Positions 1 through 8,984 are shown, numbered from the stretch's first letter. The stretch: DNA of 64,000 nt from Novosphingobium sp. (GCF_027486195.1 NZ_JAIXPP010000033.1:105860-169859), one strand, 5' to 3'. The notes: generated by a model not told the origin, from the sequence alone. Program-made: numbers and translations.

Positions 1-732
1 GCGGTGGAATGCTTCCCCAAGCCGCTGAAGGCGACGCCGGAACAGTTCAGCAAGACGGTGGGCAAGCTCGGCAAGATCGTGCTCGCCGCCGCGAACAGCA
101 ACGTCCACGACCGCAAGGCGCGGGCGGAGCAGAAGGCGACGGCTGATGTGCCCTTCGCGTGGAACGGCCATATTGCGGCATTCAGCGCCTCGATGGGCGG
201 GATCGACGCGCTGACGACGATCCTTTCGCAGTTTCCCGCCAATTGCCCGCCGACGGTGGTGTGCCTGCAGGCCGAACCGATGGTGGTCGAGACCTTCATC
301 AAGCGGCTCGATACCGATCTCAAGTGCAACGTGCGCGCGGCCAGGGACGGCGCGAACCTGGCGCAGGGCACGATCCACATTGCCGCCGATCCCGATCGCC
401 ATGTGGTGGTGGAACCCGGCCAGCCCGCGCGCATCCGCCTGATGGAGCGCGATCCGGTGGACGGCGTGCGGCCTTCGGCCAACCTCCTGTTCGGCTCGAT
501 CGCGCGCGGCGCCGTGCCAGCGGTGGGCGCGGTGCTGACAGGCATGGGCGCCGACGGCGCGCGCGGCCTGAAACTGATGCGCGACGCGGGGCAGCATACT
601 CTGGTGCAGGACCGTGCGACCGCGATGGTGGCCGAAGCGCCCTCCGCCGCGATCGAACTGGGCGCCGCCGCGCGCGAGGTGGGCCTCAGCGATCTTGGCG
701 CCGCCGTGCTGAAAGCCTGCGGCATCGGCTGA
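1..732 (+). CDS. CheB-like chemotaxis methylesterase, 3' part
   Basis: The gene is cut by the left edge; reading frame 1 is open from the first base and the first residues (AVECFPKPL) look like the end of a response-regulator receiver domain. Residues from about 55 onward form a CheB methylesterase domain, which would remove methyl groups from chemoreceptor glutamates in the cytoplasm. The serine motif (SASMGG) and the aspartate region (LTGMGADGARGL) are present. Where CheB has its catalytic histidine (TQHMP in typical members) this protein reads CLQAEP, so the His is replaced by Gln. Hydrolysis may therefore be lost or altered. The family call is firm; activity is doubtful. Other chemotaxis genes probably lie to the left. 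A terminator follows the stop codon. Confidence 0.88.
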   Translation, partial: AVECFPKPLKATPEQFSKTVGKLGKIVLAAANSNVHDRKARAEQKATADVPFAWNGHIAAFSASMGGIDALTTILSQFPANCPPTVVCLQAEPMVVETFIKRLDTDLKCNVRAARDGANLAQGTIHIAADPDRHVVVEPGQPARIRLMERDPVDGVRPSANLLFGSIARGAVPAVGAVLTGMGADGARGLKLMRDAGQHTLVQDRATAMVAEAPSAAIELGAAAREVGLSDLGAAVLKACGIG

Positions 733-790
733 GGCGCCTTGCCTGTTTCCCCTGAGGCATTCCCCCTCCCCCCTGGAATGCCTGACTGTG

Positions 791-825
791 GCCCGGAGCC
801 GCTGCGTGCGGTTCCGGGCTTTTTT
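791..825 (+). terminator. Rho-independent terminator after the cheB-like gene
   Basis: An 11-pair stem (gcccggagccg with cggttccgggc, one G:U pair) around a 7-base loop is followed directly by six T. It lies 58 bases past the stop codon of the cheB-like gene on the same strand. Confidence 0.88.
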
Positions 826-956
826 CTGTGGCGACCGGGTCTGCAAGCGTGAGCCTGGCGCAGAGATTATGCCGGAATATTTGCCCGGAGCACCGCATGG
901 CGCTGCGCCGGTAACCCGATCTTAACGGCTTTGGCAGCGATCTGGGCACGAGGAGA

Positions 957-1619
957 ATGCCCCCCATCATGCCGATCCCAGCCCATTTCGAAGACCTTCC
1001 GTTCGATCCGCAGCGCCCGCGCGCGCCGCGGCGGCAATTGCGGCTGGAATCGGAAGGTTCCACCGCCTCCGGCGAGACAGCGCGGGTGCTGATCCACAAC
1101 ATCTCGACAACCGGACTGCTGATCGAAAGCGCCGTTCTGCTGGCCGAGGACGAACGGATCGAGCTGGCCTTGCCCGAGGTTGGCAATGCCGCGGCCCATG
1201 TCGTCTGGATAAGCGAGAGCTTCTATGGGTGCCGGTTCGAAACGCCGCTGCCCGCGAGCGCACTGGGCACACTGGAACTCTTCTCAAGGGTAATCAGCAA
1301 GGCCGCCCCCAGCGATTCGGCTGATACCTTGCCGGTCCGGATCGCGCGGTTGCGCAAGGAGCAGGGGCTGACGCTCGAAGCGCTGGCTGCGCTCGTGAAT
1401 GTCAGCAAGCCGACAGTCTGGGCGTGGGAGCAGGGCAAGACGCGGCCGACTCCCGAACGAATCGCCGCGCTCGCCAAGCTGCTCGGGGTGGACGAGGACG
1501 AACTCCTGACCGGGCGCGATGGCGATGCGCTGGCGCAGGCGCTGAACCAGGCGCGCCAGGTGGTTGCCGAGGCGTTTGGCGTCGATCCGGCGCGGGTGAA
1601 AGTGTCGATCGAACTCTAG
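957..1619 (+). CDS. PilZ domain fused to XRE-type helix-turn-helix protein
   Basis: A 220-residue protein of two parts. Residues about 20-105 resemble a PilZ domain, with the two c-di-GMP-binding signatures RRQLR (RxxxR) and NISTTG (NxSxxG). Residues about 120-185 are an XRE/Cro helix-turn-helix (IARLRKEQGLTLEALAALVN, then SKPTVWAWEQGKTRPTPE). This suggests a cytoplasmic DNA-binding regulator controlled by c-di-GMP; that role is inferred from the domains. The start is uncertain: GAGGAG at 950-955 is only one base before the ATG at 957 and 13 bases before the in-frame ATG at 969. The gene stands alone between a terminator and a PAS-GGDEF gene, which fits a c-di-GMP theme. Confidence 0.82.
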   Translation: MPPIMPIPAHFEDLPFDPQRPRAPRRQLRLESEGSTASGETARVLIHNISTTGLLIESAVLLAEDERIELALPEVGNAAAHVVWISESFYGCRFETPLPASALGTLELFSRVISKAAPSDSADTLPVRIARLRKEQGLTLEALAALVNVSKPTVWAWEQGKTRPTPERIAALAKLLGVDEDELLTGRDGDALAQALNQARQVVAEAFGVDPARVKVSIEL

Positions 1620-1856
1620 GCGCGGCATTGCCCAAAAGAATCGCTTTACCCTGAATTAACCACTTTTCATCGTAGTGATTCGCCGTTATCTAATTGAATT
1701 AACGGCCAAAAATTAGTCCTGTTAGCTAACTCGCCTAACTTTGGCCGCCCGCTCACGAGGGGGCGGACCATGGAATGAGGCGATCGTTTCGCTCGGGCGG
1801 GTCAGGGGGAGCTTGGCTGCGCGGCCGGGTGTGCGGTCCTGACGGGGCAAGGGTGC

Positions 1857-2795
1857 ATGCGGGCGGAATTCACGACGAGAGAACGTTTGGCGGCCTATGG
1901 CCTGCTGGCCGACCGTTCGACGGATATCATCCTCAAGACCGATTGCCGGGGCTTTGTGCTCGCCGCTTCGCCGGCGCTTGAACAGCTTGGTCTGGCGCTG
2001 CCGGCGATGCTGATCGGGCCCCATGTGCGGGACCTTGTTCACCCCGACTACCGGGATCTGATCGAAGAGGAACACCGCTTCGCGATAGCCGGGCAGGGCA
2101 GCGACGCGTGGCTTGAAATCCGCGCGGCCCGCGAGGAGCGCAAGGGGCAGTGGTTCGAGTTTCAGGTGCGGCCGATGTCCGATCAGAGCGGCCGGATCGA
2201 TGGCGCGCTGGTGGTGATGCGCTGCATCGCCAAGCGCAAATCGCTGGAAGAGCGGCTGTTCGCTGCCGAGTTCACCGATCCGCTGACTCGCCTTACCAAC
2301 CGCATCGCCTTCGTCGCGATGCTCGACCATGTGGTTTCCAAGCCGCACCAGGCCACGCTTGCGCTGTTCGACATCGATCACTTCATGCGGCTGAACATGC
2401 GCTTCGGACAGCATGCGGGGGATGATCTGCTGGTGGCCTTCGCCGGGCTGCTGCGGGCAATGACGCGCAGCGACGACATCATCTCGCGCGTATCGGGTGA
2501 GCGCTTCGGGGTGATCATGCCGGGACTCCTGCCCGAAGCGGCGGCGGCAGCCTGCGCGCCGATCGTGGAAACCTTTGCCGAGGCGGGACGCGCGACACTG
2601 GGAGGCACCTACGCGGTTTCGACCAGTGTCGGCATCGCCGGGATCTCGCTATCGGCAGACAACACCGTCCAGCAGGCCGAACTGGCGCTGTTTCTGGCGA
2701 AGGCCAAAGGGCGATCGCGGATCGAAACCAGCCTGAGGCCATCGGGTGAGGGCTCGCAACGCGCATTGACCGACGGGCGCCCCGGATTGGCGTGA
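1857..2795 (+). CDS. PAS sensor with degenerate GGDEF domain
   Basis: A 312-residue cytoplasmic protein with an N-terminal PAS domain (about 12-125) and a GGDEF domain (about 135-295). GGDEF domains make c-di-GMP from two GTP. Here the signature at 213-217 reads SGERF, so the key acidic pair of GGDEF is changed to ER and the enzyme is probably inactive. The metal-binding FDIDHF (171-176) remains. An inhibitory-site motif RSDD (204-207), of the RxxD form, sits five residues before SGERF as in c-di-GMP-binding members. A c-di-GMP receptor like Caulobacter PopA is therefore more likely than a synthase. The start has no strong ribosome-binding site; the upstream 237 bases are AT-rich and hold two copies of GAATTAAC. 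Confidence 0.85.
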   Translation: MRAEFTTRERLAAYGLLADRSTDIILKTDCRGFVLAASPALEQLGLALPAMLIGPHVRDLVHPDYRDLIEEEHRFAIAGQGSDAWLEIRAAREERKGQWFEFQVRPMSDQSGRIDGALVVMRCIAKRKSLEERLFAAEFTDPLTRLTNRIAFVAMLDHVVSKPHQATLALFDIDHFMRLNMRFGQHAGDDLLVAFAGLLRAMTRSDDIISRVSGERFGVIMPGLLPEAAAAACAPIVETFAEAGRATLGGTYAVSTSVGIAGISLSADNTVQQAELALFLAKAKGRSRIETSLRPSGEGSQRALTDGRPGLA

Positions 2796-2939
2796 TGGGG
2801 TTAGCATGTACAAAAGTTAATCAAAAATCCGTTATATGTCTCGGTTCTGTAACTAACTAAAGTCAAGTCCGCCCCGGTCAGACGGTGCATGGGGCAGCGA
2901 TCATCGCTGCTCCGCCCGTTTCCAGGGAGGACCTTACGA

Positions 2940-5420
2940 ATGATGATCTGCAAGCCATGGACGCTCATGCTGGCTGCTTCCGGTCTGGCGCTGGCGAGTT
3001 CCGCTCATGCGGCCGAAACCGCGCCGGTTGCGGCCCCCGCGCCCGCCGACCAACCCGCTGCTGAAGGCAGCACCAGCTCGGGCCTGACCGAGATCGTCGT
3101 CACCGCCACCAAGCGCGAGACGAACCTCCAGAAGACGCCCATCTCGATCTCGGTGATCGGCGCCGACATTGTCGAAAAGCGCCATGTCCAGAGCCTGATG
3201 GACCTTGCCGACGGCGGCGTTCCTTCACTGCGCGTCGCCACCTTCGAAGCCCGCCAGTCGGCGCTGACGGTGGGCATTCGCGGTATCGTGCCGTTCGACC
3301 AGAACCAGGTGGCGCGCGAGCCGGGCGTCGGCGTCTATATCGACGGCGTATACCTTGGCCGCTCGCAGGGGCTCAATGCCGCGCTGTTCGATGTTGCGCG
3401 GATCGAAGTGCTGCGCGGGCCGCAGGGAACGCTGTTTGGCCGCAACACCGAAGGCGGCGCGCTGAGCATCGTGACCAAGGCACCTACGGGCGAATTCGGC
3501 GGGCGCGTTGAGGCCGGTGTGGGCAACTATGGTTCGTACAACGGCGCGTTCCACATCAACCTGCCGGCGTTTGCCAACTTCGCGGTGAAGGTGGACGGCC
3601 TGATCGATCATCAGGACGCGACCACGAAGAATCCGGCCAGCGGCCAGTACGGCTGGAACTACCACAACCGTGTGGGCGGCCGCATTGCCGGCGAGTGGAA
3701 GCCGATCGACGGCCTGACGGTCGACCTCACTTATGATCAGGCGAAGGACGAGAACACGCCGTTCTACAGCCAGCTGATCAACTTCAACCCGAACGGATAT
3801 GCTGTCGGCAGCTTCGTCGGCAGCAAGCTGGTGTGCCCGGGCAGCGCCCCCTGCATCGCCCCCAAGGCACCGCTGGTGCAGGTGAGCGGGAACCACCGCG
3901 TGTCGGTCGCCGACCTCGGCGTGATCCAGCAGCCGAGCATCGACGAGACGCACGGCTTCAGCGCGAACATCAAGTACAAGCTGACCCCGGACATCGAGCT
4001 GCGCTCCATCACCGCGTGGCGCGGGGTCGAGACGCACCAGTGGGACGGCTCGGCCGGTGCGCATCGCAGCACGTTCGCGCCGAACGGCCAGTTCGGCCGC
4101 TACAGCCTGTCCGAGCTGTTCCAGCACCAGTTCAGCCAGGAGTTGCAGCTCGTCGGCAGCATTCCGCAGATCGATTTCGTGCTTGGCGGGTACTACTTCA
4201 ACGAGCATGTGAACGAACGCGCGGCGACGCCGAACCCGATGCAGTGGAACGCGGATGGCACCGGCTACACCTTCGTCAATCAGGTGCCCGCCAATCCCAC
4301 CGCGCCGATCACCTCGGGCAATCAGGGCTGGGACCGGGCCTACTGGTTCATCCAGCGGGACAGCGAGGCCGTGGGCAAGAGCTATGGCGCGTTCGGGCAG
4401 GCGACATGGACGCCGGCCGGACTGAATGTGCTGCACCTGACGGCTGGCGGGCGCTATACGCACGAGACCCGCAAGGGCGCGCTGACGGTGATCAACAACG
4501 CGCCCTATCTTGGCGGCAACCTTGATTACAAGAACAGCCGGTTCGATCCGATGGTGACGCTGGCATGGGACGCGGCGGAGGGGATCAACCTCTACGCCAA
4601 GTACTCGACCGGCTTCCGCGCGGGCGGTGCCAACTCGCGCTCGGGCTCGTTCCGCCAGTTCGCGCCCGAAGCGGTGAAGTCCTACGAAATCGGCGCAAAG
4701 ACCGATTTCTTCGATCACCACGTGCGCCTGAACCTTGCCGGGTACATCATGGACCGCAAGGGCACGCAGATCGACTTCGACTTCGTGGACACCAACCGGT
4801 TCCTCAGCGACGGCGTGACGCCCAATCCGTTTTTCAACAAGCACACCGAGGAAACCGCCAACGCGCCGGGCAATTCGCCGATCCGGGGCTTTGAGGCCGA
4901 ACTCACCGTAAAGCCGATGGCGGGCCTGACGCTGGGCGCGAGCTATGCCTATACCGACGTGAAGGTGCCGGCGACGCCCAACCCGCTGGCGGGGCCCTTG
5001 TTCGGGATCCCCTATCAGGTGTTCACCGTTTACACGCCCAAGAACGCCGCATCGGGTTCGTTCGATTATGAACTGCCGATCGGGTCTGGCGGCATGGCGG
5101 TGATGCTGCACATGGATGCCAACTATTCCGATCCGACCTACAGCTTCCAGAACGAGGACGTGCAGACGGAATCGGCGTTCATCGTCAACGCGCGGCTGGC
5201 GCTGGCGGATATTCCGCTGACCACGAACGGCACCAAGGCGACGATCAGCGCCTGGGCGCGCAACCTCTTCAACGAGGACCACATCTATCGCCGCTCGAAC
5301 GCGAACAGCGCCCCGACCGTGAACAACGATGGTTCGCTGAACTATTCGGGCGTGCTGGGGGATTACGCCAACTTCAACCCGCCGCGCACTTTCGGCGTGC
5401 AGGCATCGATCAACTTCTGA
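2940..5420 (+). CDS. TonB-dependent outer-membrane receptor
   Basis: An 826-residue outer-membrane beta-barrel for energised uptake of an unknown substrate. The ATG at 2940 is chosen over an in-frame ATG at 2889 because AGGGAGG (2924-2930) lies nine bases before it and a clean signal peptide ending SSAHA-AETAP follows. The plug domain begins with EIVVTATKRE and holds VEVLRGPQGTLFGRNTEGG-like sequence (here IEVLRGPQGTLFGRNT), typical of the family. The protein ends in Phe, as barrel proteins do. Neighbours give no clue to substrate; sphingomonads carry many such receptors, often for plant or aromatic compounds or siderophores. It is transcribed alone. Confidence 0.95.
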   Translation: MMICKPWTLMLAASGLALASSAHAAETAPVAAPAPADQPAAEGSTSSGLTEIVVTATKRETNLQKTPISISVIGADIVEKRHVQSLMDLADGGVPSLRVATFEARQSALTVGIRGIVPFDQNQVAREPGVGVYIDGVYLGRSQGLNAALFDVARIEVLRGPQGTLFGRNTEGGALSIVTKAPTGEFGGRVEAGVGNYGSYNGAFHINLPAFANFAVKVDGLIDHQDATTKNPASGQYGWNYHNRVGGRIAGEWKPIDGLTVDLTYDQAKDENTPFYSQLINFNPNGYAVGSFVGSKLVCPGSAPCIAPKAPLVQVSGNHRVSVADLGVIQQPSIDETHGFSANIKYKLTPDIELRSITAWRGVETHQWDGSAGAHRSTFAPNGQFGRYSLSELFQHQFSQELQLVGSIPQIDFVLGGYYFNEHVNERAATPNPMQWNADGTGYTFVNQVPANPTAPITSGNQGWDRAYWFIQRDSEAVGKSYGAFGQATWTPAGLNVLHLTAGGRYTHETRKGALTVINNAPYLGGNLDYKNSRFDPMVTLAWDAAEGINLYAKYSTGFRAGGANSRSGSFRQFAPEAVKSYEIGAKTDFFDHHVRLNLAGYIMDRKGTQIDFDFVDTNRFLSDGVTPNPFFNKHTEETANAPGNSPIRGFEAELTVKPMAGLTLGASYAYTDVKVPATPNPLAGPLFGIPYQVFTVYTPKNAASGSFDYELPIGSGGMAVMLHMDANYSDPTYSFQNEDVQTESAFIVNARLALADIPLTTNGTKATISAWARNLFNEDHIYRRSNANSAPTVNNDGSLNYSGVLGDYANFNPPRTFGVQASINF

Positions 5421-5474
5421 TCTAGCCGGGAAAACCTTTCGATGCGCAGACTCCCCCCCGACTGCGCAAAGGTC

Positions 5475-5504
5475 GGATGGAGGGGCCTGACGGCTCCTCC
5501 ATCC
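5475..5504 (+). terminator. Possible terminator stem after the TonB receptor gene
   Basis: A perfect 9-base inverted repeat (ggatggagg and cctccatcc) with a 12-base loop begins 55 bases after the receptor stop codon. It is followed by only two T, so it may act weakly or be another type of structure. Confidence 0.4.
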
Positions 5505-5699
5505 TTCGAAAGGCCCGGTATCGGGCGGACTCCGGTGCCTAAGGCGGCCCGCCGCCCCGCCCGACGCGACGAAGCACAGAATCTCTGACACTTAAGGGCG
5601 GGGGATAGCCTGAAACAGCCCTCGACAGGGTGGGGCGGATGTGGTGTCTTAGCTCTTAACGACTCGTAAGCGGTTGTGAGCGTTGGGGGAATTTTCGCC

Positions 5700-6593
5700 A
5701 TGGGACGGGCGGCTAGGGTTGCAATGCCGGCAATTGATCGGCGGGGAATTGAAAGGCTCGAGGCGCATTTCGTCTCGCCCGAAGTCTATCGCCGCGATGA
5801 CGTTGCCATCCGGCAGGCGCGGCTGGCCGAGGTTGTGGCGGAGCGGATCATTCCGCAGTTGCTGCGGCTCCACACCGAAGTTCTGCCCGATGCACCGCCA
5901 GTTGAGTTGGTGGTCGAGGCGCTGGCGCCCAGCAGTTCGGATATCTCGGGCCTCGCGCATATCGTGCTGGGGAGCGATCTGGAGGCGGCGGTTTCCTACA
6001 TCCTGGTGCTGCGCGACCGCGGCCTTTTGCTGGATACGCTGTTCCTCGAATTGCTGGAGCCGGCAGCGCGCCATCTGGGCCAGCTGTGGGACCGGGACGA
6101 GTGCGATTTCATCGACGTGACGCTGGGCGTGGCGCGGCTGCAGAAGCTGCTCGCGATGTTCAATGGATCGCACCTGCTGCCGGGGCTCGACACGCGCCGC
6201 ACCGTGCTGATGGCGATGACTCCGGGGGACCAGCACTCGTTCGGTGCGAGCATGGTCCGGCGGTTTCTGGAAGGCGCGGGCTGGGACGTGGAATCCGCGT
6301 TCGACCGTAGCGCCGCCGAAATCGCCAAAGCGGCGAGCGCGCAGTGGTATGCCGTGGCGGGCCTGACCGTCGGTTCGGAGCGCTCGCTCCCCGCGCTGGA
6401 AGAAACGATCCGGCTGATCCGCCGGGAATCGCGCAACCAGATGATCGGCGTGATGGTCGGCGGCCCGGTGTTCACTGCCAACCCCGCGCTGGCGCTGGAA
6501 GTGGGCGCAGACGGCACGGCGATCAATGCGCCGGCGGCGGTGCTGATGGCGCAGAAGCTGTTTGACGAAATGGCGCTGAAGACCGCGAACTAA
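5700..6593 (+). CDS. PpaA/AerR-like cobalamin-binding regulator
   Basis: A 297-residue cytoplasmic protein. Its C-terminal half is a B12-binding domain with the DxHxxG signature (DQHSFG, about 177-182), where the His is the expected lower ligand of cobalt, and a later VGGPVF. Before it lies the W-x-D/ECDFIDVTLGVARLQ stretch (about 130-148) typical of PpaA/AerR proteins, which sense light or redox through cobalamin and oppose the photosynthesis repressor in purple bacteria. No photosynthesis genes are in the window, so the target is unknown. ATG 5700 is preferred to GTG 5676 because GGGGGA ends ten bases before it. The nearest flagellar genes lie 0.5 kb downstream on the other strand. Confidence 0.85.
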   Translation: MGRAARVAMPAIDRRGIERLEAHFVSPEVYRRDDVAIRQARLAEVVAERIIPQLLRLHTEVLPDAPPVELVVEALAPSSSDISGLAHIVLGSDLEAAVSYILVLRDRGLLLDTLFLELLEPAARHLGQLWDRDECDFIDVTLGVARLQKLLAMFNGSHLLPGLDTRRTVLMAMTPGDQHSFGASMVRRFLEGAGWDVESAFDRSAAEIAKAASAQWYAVAGLTVGSERSLPALEETIRLIRRESRNQMIGVMVGGPVFTANPALALEVGADGTAINAPAAVLMAQKLFDEMALKTAN

Positions 6594-6635
6594 GGTTCAG
6601 TTCGCGGTGCTTTTAACTGCCGGTTCGGCCCGACT

Positions 6636-6998
6636 TCAGTTTCTTCCGAGTAGCGCTAGAATGTTGAGCAGACTGGATGCTGCGAGAAGCATAGTCAGCG
6701 CAATCAGCCACTTCTGATGAATGGCCACGCGCTGTGTCGCAGCAGTGTGCGATGCCGTCAGTTCCTCGATCAACCCAGCGATCTGGGAAATGTTCTCTTC
6801 ATTCTTCAGAACACCGGTCTCGACCCGGGCGAGTCTTGCCGCGCTATCGCCGTTGCCATCAACGGTGGTGACAAGGGACTTTGCGTTCTGGGGCCCCCTG
6901 ATGGATCGAACCAGGCTTGATGCACTCCTTGCAAGCCTTGGAGCCTGCTCCAGAACCTTTGCCCAGGGAACGGATGCCAAAGCTGCAGTCCATGCCAT
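6636..6998 (-). CDS. Small membrane protein of unknown function
   Basis: A 120-residue protein that I do not recognise. The middle (about 55-90) is hydrophilic and could form a short helix bundle or coiled coil. Residues about 95-115 (LIALTMLLAASSLLNILALL) form one clear membrane segment next to the C-terminus, so it is probably tail-anchored in the inner membrane. It lies just beyond the 3' end of the fli run on the same strand, 139 bases after fliS, and may or may not be co-transcribed. Its G+C content looks lower than that of the flagellar genes. Confidence 0.65.
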   Translation of the reverse strand: MAWTAALASVPWAKVLEQAPRLARSASSLVRSIRGPQNAKSLVTTVDGNGDSAARLARVETGVLKNEENISQIAGLIEELTASHTAATQRVAIHQKWLIALTMLLAASSLLNILALLGRN

Positions 6999-7137
6999 TC
7001 TAAAATCCTACCAGATTGCGCGCCCAGTTATCGCACCGATCACGAGCAATTCCAGTCCTGACCGCAGATAAACTTGGGTGATTGTCTTTGTCGGGGCAAT
7101 CGGGAACCCGCTGGTTGTGAATTCGGCGGTGTTCCGT

Positions 7138-7515
7138 TCAGTTCGCGGTGCCGAGCATCGCCTCGCGGATATCGAGGAGATCGGTGCGGATCGTTTCCAG
7201 CTGCCGGGCATCGAAGCGCAGTGCATTGTCGAGTATGGTGCGGCGCGCGGCCTGATAGAGCTGGAGCAGTGGCTGGCTGACGGGGTTCGCGGTATCGACC
7301 CCGAGTTCGAGCGCAGTGATCGCGGCGACGGCGCGGGTGAGCGCGGCGCTCTTGGCAGAATTGTCGCCATGCTCCTGCGCGTAAATCGCGCGGCCGAGCG
7401 AGCCAGCGGCCTGTTCGAGACACAGCGCGACAAGCTGGAGCGAGCTGGCACCCTTGACGCGGGCATCGAAATCGACGCGGCGGTAGGTTTCGCTGGGGTC
7501 TCGGCGCATCAGCAT
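7138..7515 (-). CDS. fliS: Flagellin export chaperone FliS
   Basis: A 125-residue, mostly helical protein of the FliS family, which binds the C-terminus of flagellin in the cytoplasm and keeps it unpolymerised before export. The N-terminus (around Y11, then KGASSLQLVALCLEQAAGSLGRA) matches the first helices of FliS. The start codon overlaps the fliD stop by one base (TGATG), so the two are translationally coupled. It is the last gene of the long fli operon. No fliT follows it. Confidence 0.9.
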   Translation of the reverse strand: MLMRRDPSETYRRVDFDARVKGASSLQLVALCLEQAAGSLGRAIYAQEHGDNSAKSAALTRAVAAITALELGVDTANPVSQPLLQLYQAARRTILDNALRFDARQLETIRTDLLDIREAMLGTAN

Positions 7516-8954
7516 CAGCTGCTCTTCCCATTCCAGGAGTCGATCTGCTGTTGCAGGAACGACAGCGTCGATTTCGAGTTGCTGATTCTCGTATCGAGCT
7601 TGGCGTATTGTGTGACGAGGCGCTGGCGCAGATCTTCCTGCTTGGTCTCCATCGCGGCTTTCTGCGTACCCAGCGTGGTCTGCAGCTTGGTCAGCCGCGC
7701 GATCGAGCCGCCGAGCGAGAACGTATCACTGCTGGAGCTGACGGTGCGGCCGAGTTTGTCGAACGTGGCGTAGACGCCGTAGAGCCCGTTGGTGAACATG
7801 GCGCCGGTGCCGACGGGGTCGCGCTTCATCGTGGCGGCGAGACGATCGGTATCGAGCGAGAAAGTGCCGTCGCGGTTGGTCTTGAGGCCGAGATCGGCGA
7901 GTGTGGTAGGCGCGCCGTTGGCATCGGCCGGCATGACCTGCGTGCTCGCCAGCGTGGTGAGCTGCCGGCGCAAGGCGCGCGCGCCGGGATCGTTGCTGAG
8001 CGCGCCGGTTTCGGGCGCGGTATTCTTGTTCAGTTCGGCGACCATCTCGTTGAGCGCGGAGGTGAGGTCCTGCATCACGGAGGTGATGGCGCTGCCCGGA
8101 TCGCTGTAGCTGATCGTGGTGGGCGCGCCGGGGTTGGCGCCGGTGAGCTTCAGCGAGAGGCCGGGGGCAGCATCGGCGATGGTGTTGGTTTTCGACGTGC
8201 GCGCGACGCCATCGAGGAGGAACGCAGCGTCAGTCGCGGCGGCCTTGAGGCGGCTGGTATCGCCCGAAGGGGCCCAGGCAAGAGCTGCGAGGCCGGGTTC
8301 GGTCGGGCTTTCGGTAGCTTCGAGGACGAAGCCGTTCGCGGCGCCGTCCTCGCCCTTGAGCACGAGCTGCGCGCCGCCGGTGCCGGTGGCGACATAGGCG
8401 GTGATGCCCGCACCGCTGCCGTTGATTGCGGCGGCAACGGTATCGAGCGTGGCGCCGGTGGGGATGGTGATATCGACCGCGGCGCTTGCCGTATCTGCGG
8501 TGAAGGTGCCGCCGCTGACGGTGCCGAAGCGCAGGGTGAGCGTGCCCGCGCCGACGGGGGTGGTGCTGGACCCGAGCGGAGGCGTGACGAGGGTCTGCGC
8601 CTTGGCGAGCGAGGTGACCTCGAGCGTGGAGGTGCCGCGCCCGGTGGCGCCCCCCTTGCTGACTTGTGCGACGGTGCTGTTTGCGATCTGCGGCGTGGCG
8701 GCGAGATCGCCGGTGCGCACGCGGTCGCCCAGCGAGGAGGCGAGGCTGGTGATCATGTTCTTGAGCGTGGAGGCCGACGAGATCTGGGTGGAGATCTTGT
8801 CCGTCTTCGCGGTGATCTGATCGAGCCGCGCGGCATATTGGGCGGTGGCGAGCTGCTCGGCGAGCTGGGACGCGTTGATGCCGCCGCCCCCGCCGAGCGT
8901 GGACACCAGGTTGGCGGTGGCCGAGGACGAGGAAGTGGCGGAGGTGGTAGCCAT
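7515..8954 (-). CDS. fliD: Filament cap protein FliD (hook-associated protein 2)
   Basis: A 479-residue secreted cap protein that guides flagellin folding at the filament tip. It has the FliD N-terminal region (residues about 15-110, with GGGGGINASQLAEQLATAQY) and C-terminal domain (about 230-465), ending in a long helical stretch (KMETKQEDLRQRL-like, about 435-475) that forms the coiled-coil leg. The length is close to the usual 450-480. It follows flhB by 30 bases on the same strand and overlaps fliS by one base. No signal peptide is present, as expected for a flagellar type III substrate. Confidence 0.93.
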   Translation of the reverse strand: MATTSATSSSSATANLVSTLGGGGGINASQLAEQLATAQYAARLDQITAKTDKISTQISSASTLKNMITSLASSLGDRVRTGDLAATPQIANSTVAQVSKGGATGRGTSTLEVTSLAKAQTLVTPPLGSSTTPVGAGTLTLRFGTVSGGTFTADTASAAVDITIPTGATLDTVAAAINGSGAGITAYVATGTGGAQLVLKGEDGAANGFVLEATESPTEPGLAALAWAPSGDTSRLKAAATDAAFLLDGVARTSKTNTIADAAPGLSLKLTGANPGAPTTISYSDPGSAITSVMQDLTSALNEMVAELNKNTAPETGALSNDPGARALRRQLTTLASTQVMPADANGAPTTLADLGLKTNRDGTFSLDTDRLAATMKRDPVGTGAMFTNGLYGVYATFDKLGRTVSSSSDTFSLGGSIARLTKLQTTLGTQKAAMETKQEDLRQRLVTQYAKLDTRISNSKSTLSFLQQQIDSWNGKSS

Positions 8955-8984
8955 GCTTTCCAGAACGGCGAAAAGGGCGCGCGG

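Noticed and set aside
3225..5591. A 788-codon open frame on the minus strand
   Set aside because: It is antisense to the TonB receptor gene, whose family features are clear.
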